Shown here: one piece after another, positions 25,884-35,519 of the stretch | How positions within the stretch are numbered: the first letter of the stretch is position 1 | Layout of the letters: every line of letters starts with the position of its first letter | NCBI RefSeq assembly: GCF_938028775.1 | Contig: NZ_CALIZG010000008.1 | Coordinates: 1-64,000 of the forward strand | DNA from: Mogibacterium diversum_A | GTDB taxonomy: Bacteria > Bacillota > Clostridia > Peptostreptococcales > Anaerovoracaceae | DNA length: 64,000 nt | Reading direction: 5' to 3' | The notes under the pieces: generated by a model | The model's input: the letters and a program-made list of their open reading frames with translations, nothing else | What the model was told of the DNA's origin: nothing | Databases searched by the model: none | Program-made: the position numbers and the translations under genes

Positions 25884-27602
25884 CTACATTTTATCTGGCG
25901 CTTTTATACCCAAAATAGCTAAGCAGTTGGCAATTGTAACCTTTGCGGCGTATACTAGCGCTAGCTTTTCAACTTTCTCTTCCTCATTATCCACTAAAAT
26001 ATGTTCATCATGATAGAACCTATTAAAGCTCTGTGCGATGTCTATAAGATGTCTCGTAAGAATTGATGGTTCATACTTAGCTGCAGCTTCTCTTACAACC
26101 TCTGGCACCCTATATATCAGCTTAGTTAGCTCATAAGCACTATCTGATGTTACGTAGTTAAAATCATTTATATCACAACTCTTAATCCTGTCTAGTTCCT
26201 GCTGCGATGCATTTCTTAGGACGCTAGATGCTCTAGCATGTGTATACTGAACATAAGGTCCTGTCTCACCATCGAAATTAAGAATTTTATCCCATGAAAA
26301 TACATAATCTTTAATCCTGTTGTTAGACAGTTCTTGGAATATAACTGCGCCAATCCCTACTTCTTTAGAAATCTCATCGATATCAATACCACTGGTATTC
26401 TTCTCCGAGATTATCTCTCTAGTCTTCTCAACGGCTTTATTAAGCACATCCTCTAAGAATACCACTCTCCCCTTGCGAGTAGACATCGTGCCTTCTTCAA
26501 GGCTTACTAGACCAAATGGAACGTGGATACAATCCTTTTCCCATGAATATCCCATCAAAGCTAGGACCTGTTTCCACTGCTTAAAGTGGAGATTTTGCTG
26601 TGTTGCTACTACGTAGATGTTCTTGTAGAAATCGTAGTGCTGCTTTCTATAAATAGCAGCCGCAATATCTCTAGTCGCATAGAGACTCGAACCATCAGAC
26701 TTCGTGATAACAGCTGGAGGCATATCGTAATCTTCGAGGTCTACTATCTGAGCACCTCTCGATTCGTGCATAAGGTTCTTATCCTTTAACTCCTTCAGAA
26801 CTGCTGGCATCTTGTCAGAATAGAAACTCTCACCTGCATATGAATCAAAATCGATGTCAAGCATCTTATAAACCCTGCTAAACTCTTCGAGGCTTAGCTC
26901 TCTAAATCTTTTCCATAGCTCAACCTCTTCGGGTTCACCGTTCTCTAGCTTGGCAAAAGTCTCTCTAGCCTTATCGTCTAGGCTAGGGTCCTTCTCAGCT
27001 TCTTCATGAAACTTCGTATAGTATTTAAGAAGTGATTTTATAGGATTCTTTTCTAGTTCTTCCTCGCTTCCCCAAAGTCTATAAGCAACAATCATCTTCC
27101 CAAACTGTGTACCGTAGTCTCCGAGGTGGTTGATTCTAACAACATCATAACCAGTGGCATCATACAGCTTGTAGATTGAATTTCCGATAACCGTGCTTCT
27201 GATGTGTCCGATATGGAATGGTTTAGCGATGTTAGGTGATGAGAACTCTACTATTACCGTTTTCCCTTCGCCAACATTAGATTTACCGTATTCACATCCG
27301 AGGGAAACAACTTCCGAAACGACATTTCGCACAAACGCATCCTTACAGATAAACATATTCACATATGCATTGACATGTTCAACCTTATCAAAGATAGATT
27401 CATTTTCGATTGACGATGCAACATCAGCAGCGATCATCTGCGGAGCTTTTCTCATCGTCTTCGCTAATCTAAAGCAAGGAAATGCAAAATCACCATTTTT
27501 AGGATCGGTCGGAACCTCAATCATTTCGGCAATTTCTTCGGCAGTTAACCCAATTTCCTGCTTAGCAATAATTTGTGCAATCTGTACCTTATAGTCGATC
27601 AT
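25884..27602 (-). CDS. argS: arginyl-tRNA synthetase
   Basis: 572 residues, class I. After an Arg-tRNA-specific N-terminal domain it has SSPNIAKPFHIGHIRSTVIGN (HIGH motif near residue 130), a STRKGRVVFLEDVL segment in the KMSKS position (~372), and the DALR anticodon-binding domain with QYTHARASSVLR near 450 and the terminal AILGIKAPDKM. It charges tRNA-Arg in the cytosol. It lies between the DUF523 gene (18-bp gap) and the B12/SAM-like gene. Confidence 0.97.
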   Translation of the reverse strand: MIDYKVQIAQIIAKQEIGLTAEEIAEMIEVPTDPKNGDFAFPCFRLAKTMRKAPQMIAADVASSIENESIFDKVEHVNAYVNMFICKDAFVRNVVSEVVSLGCEYGKSNVGEGKTVIVEFSSPNIAKPFHIGHIRSTVIGNSIYKLYDATGYDVVRINHLGDYGTQFGKMIVAYRLWGSEEELEKNPIKSLLKYYTKFHEEAEKDPSLDDKARETFAKLENGEPEEVELWKRFRELSLEEFSRVYKMLDIDFDSYAGESFYSDKMPAVLKELKDKNLMHESRGAQIVDLEDYDMPPAVITKSDGSSLYATRDIAAAIYRKQHYDFYKNIYVVATQQNLHFKQWKQVLALMGYSWEKDCIHVPFGLVSLEEGTMSTRKGRVVFLEDVLNKAVEKTREIISEKNTSGIDIDEISKEVGIGAVIFQELSNNRIKDYVFSWDKILNFDGETGPYVQYTHARASSVLRNASQQELDRIKSCDINDFNYVTSDSAYELTKLIYRVPEVVREAAAKYEPSILTRHLIDIAQSFNRFYHDEHILVDNEEEKVEKLALVYAAKVTIANCLAILGIKAPDKM

Positions 27603-27620
27603 TACTCGGACTTCTCCTCT

Positions 27621-28091
27621 TTATACCTTCTCTTTAAAATTATTCTCACTCATAACTGGTATCCCTCGTTTCTTGAGAAGATTGGCAAAGATGCCATCCC
27701 CAGAAATCAGGGTTCCTGTAAATGTTCCATCATAGATATGGTCACTACCGCACGATGGGCTATTAGCCTTGAGTATAGCTCCTTCTATCTCTTCACCTAG
27801 CTCATCAGCCTGCTTAAGGGCTAACTCTAGTGAAACAACCGCACCCTTATGGAAATTATCTGTTAAATCGTTACCTTCCTTATCTATTACACGAATTTCC
27901 AAATTCCCATCAGAAGCCTTTATGTACCGTTGCTCTGCTGGCATTCTCGGTGCCTTTAGCCCACCCGAAGTCTCTGGGCATACTAAAACAAACTCGTGGG
28001 TACGGCAGAATTCAACAACTTCCTCGTTATAGTTATTACCACCATTATACTTGCAATTATTGCCTAGAAGGCAGCTGCTAACGACGAACAT
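27621..28091 (-). CDS. DUF523 family protein
   Basis: 156 residues with the full DUF523 pattern: VSSCLLGNNCKYNGGNN at residues 4-20, CPETSGGLKAPRMPAE at ~38-53 and KANSPSCGSDHIYDGTF near 108-124. The conserved Cys residues in SSCLLG, C(P)E and SPSCG suggest a metal or thiol site; biochemical function is not established for the family. A GGAGA site precedes the ATG. It is first in the argS-containing unit. Confidence 0.9.
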   Translation of the reverse strand: MFVVSSCLLGNNCKYNGGNNYNEEVVEFCRTHEFVLVCPETSGGLKAPRMPAEQRYIKASDGNLEIRVIDKEGNDLTDNFHKGAVVSLELALKQADELGEEIEGAILKANSPSCGSDHIYDGTFTGTLISGDGIFANLLKKRGIPVMSENNFKEKV

Positions 28092-28178
28092 TTACAAAAT
28101 CTCCAGAATAATACTTTAATCAATTAATTATATATCAAAATCAGCATTTTAGTAACCTATAAAAAGGAGCAAAGGTCA

Positions 28179-30554
28179 TTATTTGTCTATAAAGGTGACC
28201 ACAGTTACGCCTTCTCCACCTTGATCATATGAAGCGCCTGATACAGACTTGATGTTGCCATTTCTTTTAAGCATATTCCTGATGCCATTACGAAGTATTC
28301 CCTCACCTCTGCCGTGCACAATCTGCACTTCATTTATACCTGATAAAAAAGCATCGTCTATATACTTGCTAACTTCAAGTTCCGCATCGTCAAGGCTTTT
28401 CCCTATCACATTGATAGATGGTGATATTGTCTTTGCCTTTGATGTATTCATCTTGGCGTAGCTCCTACGATTACGTTCTTTTGTGCCAGGTTTATTATTC
28501 TCGATAATCATAACATCCTTAATCTTTGCACCCATCTTGAGTGCTCCGATTCTCACTGTCAGGTTCCCAGATGAGTCAGGCGATGTTTCAACTTCACCAT
28601 TCTGATCGAGCTTAAGTAACTTGATTCTAGTTCCAGGTTTCAAATCATCCGCCCTTGGAACGTTTAAATTCTTAATCTTGCGTGGAGCAACAGCATTTTC
28701 AATTGATTTCTCTCTGAGTTTACGCTTACTCTCTGCAACAACAGCAGAAGAATTATTCCTGCCATCCTTAGCTGCCTTTCTGAGCTCCTTACTCACTTCC
28801 TTGACAGTCCTATTTGCATCACTGATTATAGCACGAGCCTCTTCCTTAGCTTCTTCAATTATCTTATGTTTGCTTTCCTTTGCTTTCGCAAGCTTTTCCT
28901 CCGCTTCCTTAAGTTTTTTCTCCGCTTCTGTTGCTTTGATGCGGGCTTTTTCAAGCGCTATAATAACTTCCTTTTGATCTTCCTCTACTCTTGATACAGC
29001 ACCCTCAAACTCGATATCACTTTCATTCATCAGAGATATCGCTCTATCGATAATACTAGGTTCAAGGCCGAGTTTTCTCGAAATTTCAAATGCATTAGAC
29101 TTTCCAGGAAGTCCAACTTTAATCCTATATGTCGGTGCAAGTGCATCCATATCGAACTCCATCGATGCATTTTCAACGCCATCCGTAGAAAGTGCATATT
29201 TCTTGAGCTCCGTATAATGGGTGGTCGCAACGATATGTGCACCTTTTTCTTTCAAGGCTTCAAGCATAGCGACGCCAAGCGCTGCTCCCTCAGCGGGATC
29301 AGTTCCAGAGCCCACTTCGTCGAGTAGTACCAGCGACTCTTTGTCTGCATTTGCAATAATGTTTGCAGTATTGAGCACATGAGAGGAGAATGTGCTCAGA
29401 TTATTTTCGATACTTTGTTCATCCCCAATTTCCGCATAAACTTCCTTGAATATCGGAATATTGCTCTCTTCATAACACGGAACGTGTAGACCAGACTCTG
29501 TCATAAGTATGAATAATCCAATAGTCTTAAGAGTTACAGTCTTACCGCCTGTATTAGGTCCAGTAATCAGAAGTGAATCATATCCATCACCTAGAGTTAT
29601 ATCAATCGGCACCACTTTCTCTGTATCGAGCAGTGGATGTCTACCCGCACGAATATAGAGAAACCCGTCTTGATTCAGTTTTGGAGCGGTCGCATCCATC
29701 TTAACCGCAAGACGCCCCTTTGCATTTATAACGTCCAGTTTCACTAGCAGTTCTTGATTATTTTTGAGCTCGTTATAATGCTCTCCTACTCGGTCTGATA
29801 GCACCTGAAGGATTCGCTCAATTTCTCGCTGCTCGGCTAATTCCAGTTCTCTAAGTTCATTATTAAGACTTACTACAGCTTGTGGTTCAATAAAGAACGT
29901 AGCACCTGTTTTAGACTGGTCGTGGATGAGACCAGGCACCTTGCTGCTATATTCTCGCTTAACAGGTATTACGTATCTGCCATTCCTTAAAGTTACTATT
30001 GAATCCTGAAGGTATGAATTGTTGTTTCCTGCACTAGTGTAGCTATCAATTTTTCGACGTATACTCTCATTTTTATTCCTGATTTCTCGCCTGATTTTAT
30101 TTAATTCTGGCGATGCATTATCTGCCATCTCGTCTTCAGACAGTATGCAGCGGTTTATCTCGCTCTCCAGCTTGGTATTTGGAACAATTAGCGAATTTAT
30201 CTCACTAATCATTGGGATTTCAGGGACATCATAAGATAGGAAGTCCTTAACTTCCCTTGCACCAGCTAGGCTGCGATTGATAGCAAGAAGCTCCCTCATC
30301 GAGAGAGATCTGCCCTTGCGTACAATATCTAGCAGCCCTCTGATATCCCCAATTTCTCCAACCGGAATACTGCCTTTATATAGAATAACGGAAACTGCTT
30401 CCGTAGTTTCCGTTAATGCTTCCTTAACCATCCGCATATTAGACATAGGCGCAAATCCTTTAATACGCTCTCGCGCAAGTTCTGACCCAGCCTGAGCGGA
30501 AAGAAGGTCTATTATTTTGTTGTACTCCAGAAGATTTAAAACCTTCTTATTCAT
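28179..30554 (-). CDS. mutS2: endonuclease MutS2 (RqcU)
   Basis: 791 residues. Core MutS-like domains lead to the ATPase with GPNTGGKTVTLKTIG near residue 333 and DEVGSGTDPAEGAALG near 405; there is a long coiled coil (about 510-620), a KOW-like segment, and a C-terminal Smr domain with VHGRGEGILRNGIR near 745. It lacks the mismatch-recognition domain I of MutS. MutS2 is linked to suppressing recombination and, in Bacillus, to splitting collided ribosomes; rqcP in this window acts in the same rescue pathway. The start is ATG 30554, overlapping the zapA stop by 8 bp; longer in-frame starts run into zapA. Confidence 0.96.
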   Translation of the reverse strand: MNKKVLNLLEYNKIIDLLSAQAGSELARERIKGFAPMSNMRMVKEALTETTEAVSVILYKGSIPVGEIGDIRGLLDIVRKGRSLSMRELLAINRSLAGAREVKDFLSYDVPEIPMISEINSLIVPNTKLESEINRCILSEDEMADNASPELNKIRREIRNKNESIRRKIDSYTSAGNNNSYLQDSIVTLRNGRYVIPVKREYSSKVPGLIHDQSKTGATFFIEPQAVVSLNNELRELELAEQREIERILQVLSDRVGEHYNELKNNQELLVKLDVINAKGRLAVKMDATAPKLNQDGFLYIRAGRHPLLDTEKVVPIDITLGDGYDSLLITGPNTGGKTVTLKTIGLFILMTESGLHVPCYEESNIPIFKEVYAEIGDEQSIENNLSTFSSHVLNTANIIANADKESLVLLDEVGSGTDPAEGAALGVAMLEALKEKGAHIVATTHYTELKKYALSTDGVENASMEFDMDALAPTYRIKVGLPGKSNAFEISRKLGLEPSIIDRAISLMNESDIEFEGAVSRVEEDQKEVIIALEKARIKATEAEKKLKEAEEKLAKAKESKHKIIEEAKEEARAIISDANRTVKEVSKELRKAAKDGRNNSSAVVAESKRKLREKSIENAVAPRKIKNLNVPRADDLKPGTRIKLLKLDQNGEVETSPDSSGNLTVRIGALKMGAKIKDVMIIENNKPGTKERNRRSYAKMNTSKAKTISPSINVIGKSLDDAELEVSKYIDDAFLSGINEVQIVHGRGEGILRNGIRNMLKRNGNIKSVSGASYDQGGEGVTVVTFIDK

Positions 30555-31026
30555 TCTCGCCTCTGAACTTCTGTAAGTTCCTAATTTCGTTCTTGAGATT
30601 AGTATTCTCCATCTGGAGATCAAAGTAAGCACTTTCAAGCTCCGAACACTTAGTCTCTAGAGCTTTATACTTCTCACTCTCCTGAACATTCATATCTGAC
30701 GCAGTTGTCATCTTATCCTTCAGATCAGATACCTGTAGCTTAGCATCCTCCCAGAGTGAGATATAGTGCTTAACATCGTTATCAAGCTGATGATTCTCAG
30801 TCTGCAGCTTAAGCAACAAATCACTATTATCCATGAGTTTCTCAGCTAAGTTGATAGCTGTCAAAACTGCACTTCTGTAATTCGGATTGCTATTAAGCAT
30901 CTTGCTGGTATGTCTAAGCTCATCGTCTACGTACTTAGCAATTTCCTTAATCTTATCCTCGCTCTTATCTCCAGATAGGACATAGTCGTTGCCACAGATT
31001 GTAACGTCTGCTTTGCATTTTTCCAT
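30547..31026 (-). CDS. zapA: ZapA-type cell division protein with extended coiled coil
   Basis: 159 residues. The N-terminal 85 match ZapA (V-T-I-C-G-N-D-Y-V-L-S-G, IAKYVDDELRHTSKML, AVLTAINLAEKLMD), which bundles FtsZ filaments. The C-terminal half is an unusually long coiled coil (about 75-155); the common form of this protein is nearer 85-130 residues. The ATG at 31026 was chosen for its GGAG site; the ATG at 31038 overlaps it. It lies between the SpoU gene and mutS2, with translational overlap into mutS2. Confidence 0.88.
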   Translation of the reverse strand: MEKCKADVTICGNDYVLSGDKSEDKIKEIAKYVDDELRHTSKMLNSNPNYRSAVLTAINLAEKLMDNSDLLLKLQTENHQLDNDVKHYISLWEDAKLQVSDLKDKMTTASDMNVQESEKYKALETKCSELESAYFDLQMENTNLKNEIRNLQKFRGENE

Positions 31027-31062
31027 AATATACTCCATTCTGCTATAAACGTTGTATCCGTA

Positions 31063-31908
31063 TTATCCCTCAGCAGCCCTTACCGCCTCGTACATAAGTA
31101 TCGAAGCACATATCGCTGCATTAAGCGACTCAACTTCACCTTGCATTGGTATAGTCACACGGACGTCGGAACATTCCATGACCTCGTCACTGATACCATT
31201 GCCTTCATTTCCTATAATAAGTGCTATATCCTTTTCAAGGTTACACTCATAATAAGGACACCCTTCTCTTGGATCTGTGACTACAATTTTCTTATCAAGT
31301 ACGGTCGTTAAAGTCTTTAATTCATCAACATCATCGAGTTCCACAACAGATATTCCGAATATCATTCCTGCTGATGCTCGAAGCACCTTAGGCGAAAAGA
31401 TATCTGCGGTACCCTTTATCGTCGCAACAATTGAATAGCCTGTCGCAACAGCAGTCCTAATCATAGTGCCTATATTGCCTGGATCCTGAAGTCTATCTAG
31501 CACGAGAATGTTATTTGTGCCAATAGATTTTAAACTGTCTATGGCATCCAGCCTATAGGAGATTTTATCAACGACCGCAATAATCCCAGATCCATTTTCC
31601 GCATCGCTTATCTTATCAAATAGATAGCGTGGAATCAGGTATATATCGCGATATTCAACGCCTTCAGCTAGCTCATCAGCAATCTCTCTGTAATCAAAAT
31701 CATCTGATATGAGAACGAGTTTTATATGCTGCGCTTTACTTAGTGCCGCTCTTACAAGATTGATTCCTTCAATAACGAATTCACCATGTTTATCACGGTA
31801 TTTTTTTCTACCAAGTTTATTAATAAGGCGTATCTTATCATTGTCAGGTGAACTAATGAATCGATAAGACTCATTAGTCTTCCTGCCATATTCGTTATAA
31901 GCTTCCAC
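31063..31908 (-). CDS. TrmH/SpoU-family RNA 2'-O-methyltransferase
   Basis: 281 residues. An N-terminal L30e-like substrate-binding part (about 20-120) precedes the SPOUT domain with its three motifs: LDRLQDPGNIGTMIRTA (~143-159), ALIIGNEGNGIS (~227-238) and IPMQGEVESLNAAICASIL (~250-268), the deep-knot SAM site. Likely target is a ribose in 23S rRNA or tRNA, as for RlmB/TsnR relatives; the exact base is not predictable. The GTG start shares one base with the ftsZ stop, showing coupling. Confidence 0.9.
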   Translation of the reverse strand: MEAYNEYGRKTNESYRFISSPDNDKIRLINKLGRKKYRDKHGEFVIEGINLVRAALSKAQHIKLVLISDDFDYREIADELAEGVEYRDIYLIPRYLFDKISDAENGSGIIAVVDKISYRLDAIDSLKSIGTNNILVLDRLQDPGNIGTMIRTAVATGYSIVATIKGTADIFSPKVLRASAGMIFGISVVELDDVDELKTLTTVLDKKIVVTDPREGCPYYECNLEKDIALIIGNEGNGISDEVMECSDVRVTIPMQGEVESLNAAICASILMYEAVRAAEG

Positions 31909-33050
31909 TACTTAAGGAAATCAGGAACATCAAAGTCAGATGATCCGCTATTGTCCTTATGGTCTTCCTTCATGAAGTCACTCATGTCAACGATCTGACC
32001 TTCAAGTCCATCGACATTAACACGCGTTCCACGAACACTAGGTGATGCAACTTCAGGAGCCTCATTAATTGGAGCGGAAAGCCCACCGCTTGTAAAATCA
32101 GTTGCGATAAGCGTAATAGACACTTTATCGTTCATGTTCTCATTGACTGTAGCTCCAAATATGATGTTAGCATCAAGATCAGCCTCGTCTTGAATCTTGC
32201 TAGCAATCTTGCTGATATCCTGCATACCCATATCATATCCACCACAAACATATAGAAGTATGGATCTAGCTCCATCGATTGATGTCTCAAGAAGAGGACT
32301 CTCGATAGCATTTCTGACTGCATCTTCAATTCTGTTGTCCCCTGTACCGATGCCAACTCCCATGTGAGCAACTCCTCTGCCCTCCATAATCGTCTTAACA
32401 TCCGCAAAGTCAACGTTAACGATTCCGTATTCAGAAATAAGATCAGAAATACCCTGTACACCCTGTCTTAGTACATCGTCAGCCATTGAGAATGCCTCAA
32501 GCATCGTTGTATTCTTTTCGCTTGAATCTATAAGTCTATCGTTAGGAATGATAACAAGAGAATCGACAAAATTAGTCAGATACTGTATACCCTTTGTCGC
32601 TCTGTTCCAACGCTTCTTACCTTCAAACGAGAACGGCTTAGTAACTACTGCAACTGTTAACGCGCCACAGTCCATCGCAGCTTTAGCAATAATTGGCGCA
32701 GCACCTGTGCCAGTTCCACCACCCATGCCAGCAGTTACAAATACCATATCTGCATCCTGCAGATAACCTGAAATCTCCTCTAGGGTCTCCTCAGCTGCTC
32801 TCTGACCAATTTCAGGATTAGCACCTGCACCACGACCTCCAGTTAACTTTTCTCCTATCTGAATCTTTACTTCAGCTTTGCATTTTGCAAGAGCCTGCTT
32901 ATCAGTGTTAACCGCAATAAAGGTTACACCTTGAAGATTCTCGTCAACCATTCTATTGATGGCGTTACAACCGCCGCCGCCTACACCTACGACTTTGATA
33001 ATCGCAGCATTATCAGTGCTGGATACGAAGTCTGAAACAAATTCCATCAT
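31908..33050 (-). CDS. ftsZ: cell division GTPase FtsZ
   Basis: 380 residues. The GTPase part has VVGVGGGGCNAINRM (about 20-34), the tubulin signature GMGGGTGTGAAP near 107-118, and the T7 loop with NVDFADVKTIM (~210). A variable linker (about 318-370) ends in the conserved C-terminal peptide SDFDVPDFLK, the docking site for FtsA, SepF and ZapA-like partners. AGGAGG lies upstream of the paired ATGs. Unlike many species there is no ftsA between ftsQ and ftsZ. Confidence 0.98.
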   Translation of the reverse strand: MMEFVSDFVSSTDNAAIIKVVGVGGGGCNAINRMVDENLQGVTFIAVNTDKQALAKCKAEVKIQIGEKLTGGRGAGANPEIGQRAAEETLEEISGYLQDADMVFVTAGMGGGTGTGAAPIIAKAAMDCGALTVAVVTKPFSFEGKKRWNRATKGIQYLTNFVDSLVIIPNDRLIDSSEKNTTMLEAFSMADDVLRQGVQGISDLISEYGIVNVDFADVKTIMEGRGVAHMGVGIGTGDNRIEDAVRNAIESPLLETSIDGARSILLYVCGGYDMGMQDISKIASKIQDEADLDANIIFGATVNENMNDKVSITLIATDFTSGGLSAPINEAPEVASPSVRGTRVNVDGLEGQIVDMSDFMKEDHKDNSGSSDFDVPDFLK

Positions 33051-33199
33051 AAAGCCCCTCCTATTATCGACTAAATCTAACTAATAATATCATATTGAAT
33101 CACACAATGCACTATATATACGGTTCTTTTTTGCATTCATACCACAAAATACATGGTTTTTTGTTGTTTTTGATTAACAAATAATTAATATTTGTCATT

Positions 33200-34396
33200 T
33201 TAGAGTTCAGGTGTAAATGATGCATACCCGTCGGACGAAATTGTAATTGTACCGCGCTTAATATTTCGTTTGAATAGTTCATCGAGCACTTTATGTAGTC
33301 GTCCTTTATCGATATTATCTTTAAGGTCCTTATATTTACTCTTTACAACTAGAGAATCATATACATTTGCTGTTATAAAGAGTTCTGTGATATTTATTTT
33401 AGTGAAGTAAACATCCCCTGCTTCCATAGATTTTAGAAGAGATAATAGTTCTTTGAATAAATCTGGGCTATTAACCTCTACAGTCTCTCCAAGCTTAACC
33501 TTTTTAACCTTAAACCCTGTGACAATTGTTAGCTTCGGCTTTGTTTTAGTCATTCTCAGTAGCGTGCCCTTATTGTCTATTATCAGGAACTTATCTCCAT
33601 AAGTCAGGGCAGCAATCTGAATTCTCTCTTTTACATTTATAACAATTGTACTCGGCAACTTTCTATAAACTCTGGCTTCCTCTATGTATGGGTTTTTTTC
33701 GAGATAATTAAGCATATTCCCTTTATTAAGTTTGTAAATGATGTTCTGCCCTGTACTAGCATGCGCCATATTTGAAATTTCTTCATCGGTAAAGTATTTA
33801 TTGCCTTGAACATCAATTGTATCTACTGTAAAGAAGCTTGATAAAGAAAACGCTATAACTGCAATTATAACCCCTAGAATGATAAAGATTCTCGTAAAAA
33901 AACCTGGCATTTTAAGCTTTCTTTTGCGCTTCATCCGGCGTTTCTCTATATCATCAATGTTTGATTTTGTTTTTCTATCAGCTTGGCTCTCTATTTCTTC
34001 ATTTACATTAGACTCTTTTTCGTCAGGCTTTTCGCTTCCATTATTCTGTGAAAGCCCTGCGTCAGATGTCTCTCTTTCCAATGAAGGATCCTCTAAAGAT
34101 TGATTATTATCACTTCCATCATTATCGAAGTTCTCAGGTGTATATGTACCATTATTGGTATTAGAAACACTCGGTGTCCCTAGCTCAGAATCGATTTCCA
34201 GATCGTTTTGTATATCTGCTTCATTCTTATTTTCTGATTTTTCATCTTCATTGTCAGCCTGCTCTGGTTCTTCGTTAGCAGCTAACTGATCATTAGACAC
34301 TATATATGCTTCCAGTTCATCTTTAGCACCGTTAAAAAGCGATTTAAGGTATTCTTCTTTACTCAGTTCAGGCTTAGTGCTCTTATCCTTTTTCAT
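33200..34396 (-). CDS. ftsQ: FtsQ/DivIB-type cell division protein
   Basis: 398 residues. The cytoplasmic N-terminus (about 1-165) is long, acidic and rich in Glu, Asn, Asp and Ser, ending in a basic patch (RRMKRKRKLK). One transmembrane helix follows (~168-190), then the POTRA domain (FFTVDTIDVQGNKYF...) and the beta domain with VINVKERIQIAALTYGDKFLIIDNKG. This is the DivIB/FtsQ design that links FtsL/FtsB to septal synthesis. The acidic tail is longer than usual. Confidence 0.88.
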   Translation of the reverse strand: MKKDKSTKPELSKEEYLKSLFNGAKDELEAYIVSNDQLAANEEPEQADNEDEKSENKNEADIQNDLEIDSELGTPSVSNTNNGTYTPENFDNDGSDNNQSLEDPSLERETSDAGLSQNNGSEKPDEKESNVNEEIESQADRKTKSNIDDIEKRRMKRKRKLKMPGFFTRIFIILGVIIAVIAFSLSSFFTVDTIDVQGNKYFTDEEISNMAHASTGQNIIYKLNKGNMLNYLEKNPYIEEARVYRKLPSTIVINVKERIQIAALTYGDKFLIIDNKGTLLRMTKTKPKLTIVTGFKVKKVKLGETVEVNSPDLFKELLSLLKSMEAGDVYFTKINITELFITANVYDSLVVKSKYKDLKDNIDKGRLHKVLDELFKRNIKRGTITISSDGYASFTPEL

Positions 34397-34404
34397 TGAA
34401 ACCC

Positions 34405-35517
34405 CTATCTTCGTCTAGCTTTTACGTCACTAATTATCTCTTCACAAATTATTTTTGCAGCATCAACAGGTGCTGATTTATAGCTTCCTTCTTCCATCTC
34501 CTCTAAAAGAGCGCCATCTGTTCTAAGAGCTTTTAATGCATTGAGCACCCTGAGCTCTACATCACCGTCTTCAGTGATAAGGACGGCCCCACCGTTATCA
34601 GCCACGGCTTTCGCATTGTAATATTGATGATCACCCGTTACATTTGGTGATGGAATAAAAATAGCTGCTCGTCCAGCCATAGTTACTTCTGCTGTTGAAA
34701 GTGCACCTGATCTACAGATGATTACGTTGCTTGCAGACAGCATCTTTGCCATCTCAGATATATATGGCATCAATCTGACATTTGCAGGTACTTCCTTGCC
34801 GCCAACTTTTAGTCTATTATCGACATGTTCATAATAGTCCTTTCCTGTGCCGAACAGGATAGTTACATTTCTATCATCTCCATATTTGTTTATTATCGCG
34901 AGGCCGATGTCGTTAATAGTTTCGGCACCTAAACTGCCTCCAAAAATCAAGACAACAAAATCATCCTGTGCGATGCCTAGTTCAGAACGGGCAAGGTCTC
35001 TGTCTTGCTCTCCAAATTCGTTTCTAACTGGATTCCCTGTATATACTACCTTCTCACTAGGGAAGTACTTCCTTGCTGCCTCAAACCCTAGAAACACTAT
35101 TCTAGCATACTTAGAAAGTAGCTTGTTTGCGACACCAGGATAAGCGTTTTGCTCATGAATATAAACGGGAATCTTAAGGGCTTTAGCTGCGAGCACTACC
35201 GGTACACTTACAAAACTGCCCGTACTTACAACAAAATCAGGCTTAAACTGCTTCATTACGTTAATCGCCTGTCTCTTTCCCCATTCATTTTTGAAAAGTG
35301 TCTTAGCGAGCTTAAGAGGACTGCTTCTATCAAACCATCTGGAGTCTATATACTTTAGGTCATATCCGTATTTGGGTACGATATAGCGTTCCATACCCTC
35401 ATCAGAACCGAGGTAAAGGAATTCTGCATCCCTATCGATTTCCTTGAATTGATCTGCAATCGCTAGTGCAGGATAAATATGTCCACCCGTGATTCCCCCA
35501 GTTAAAATTACTCTCAT
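34405..35517 (-). CDS. murG: UDP-GlcNAc:lipid I transferase MurG
   Basis: 370 residues of GT-B fold. It begins MRVILTGGITGGHIYPALAIA (the GGxGGH-type diphosphate loop has an Ile, GGITGGH), has HEQNAYPGVANKLLSKYA near residue 120 and LIFGGSLGAETIND near 190, and the acceptor-end ICRSGALSTAEVTMAGRAAIFIPSP near 260. It makes lipid II on the inner membrane face. It follows ftsW by 2 bp and precedes ftsQ by 8 bp. Confidence 0.97.
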   Translation of the reverse strand: MRVILTGGITGGHIYPALAIADQFKEIDRDAEFLYLGSDEGMERYIVPKYGYDLKYIDSRWFDRSSPLKLAKTLFKNEWGKRQAINVMKQFKPDFVVSTGSFVSVPVVLAAKALKIPVYIHEQNAYPGVANKLLSKYARIVFLGFEAARKYFPSEKVVYTGNPVRNEFGEQDRDLARSELGIAQDDFVVLIFGGSLGAETINDIGLAIINKYGDDRNVTILFGTGKDYYEHVDNRLKVGGKEVPANVRLMPYISEMAKMLSASNVIICRSGALSTAEVTMAGRAAIFIPSPNVTGDHQYYNAKAVADNGGAVLITEDGDVELRVLNALKALRTDGALLEEMEEGSYKSAPVDAAKIICEEIISDVKARRR

Positions 35518-35519
35518 CT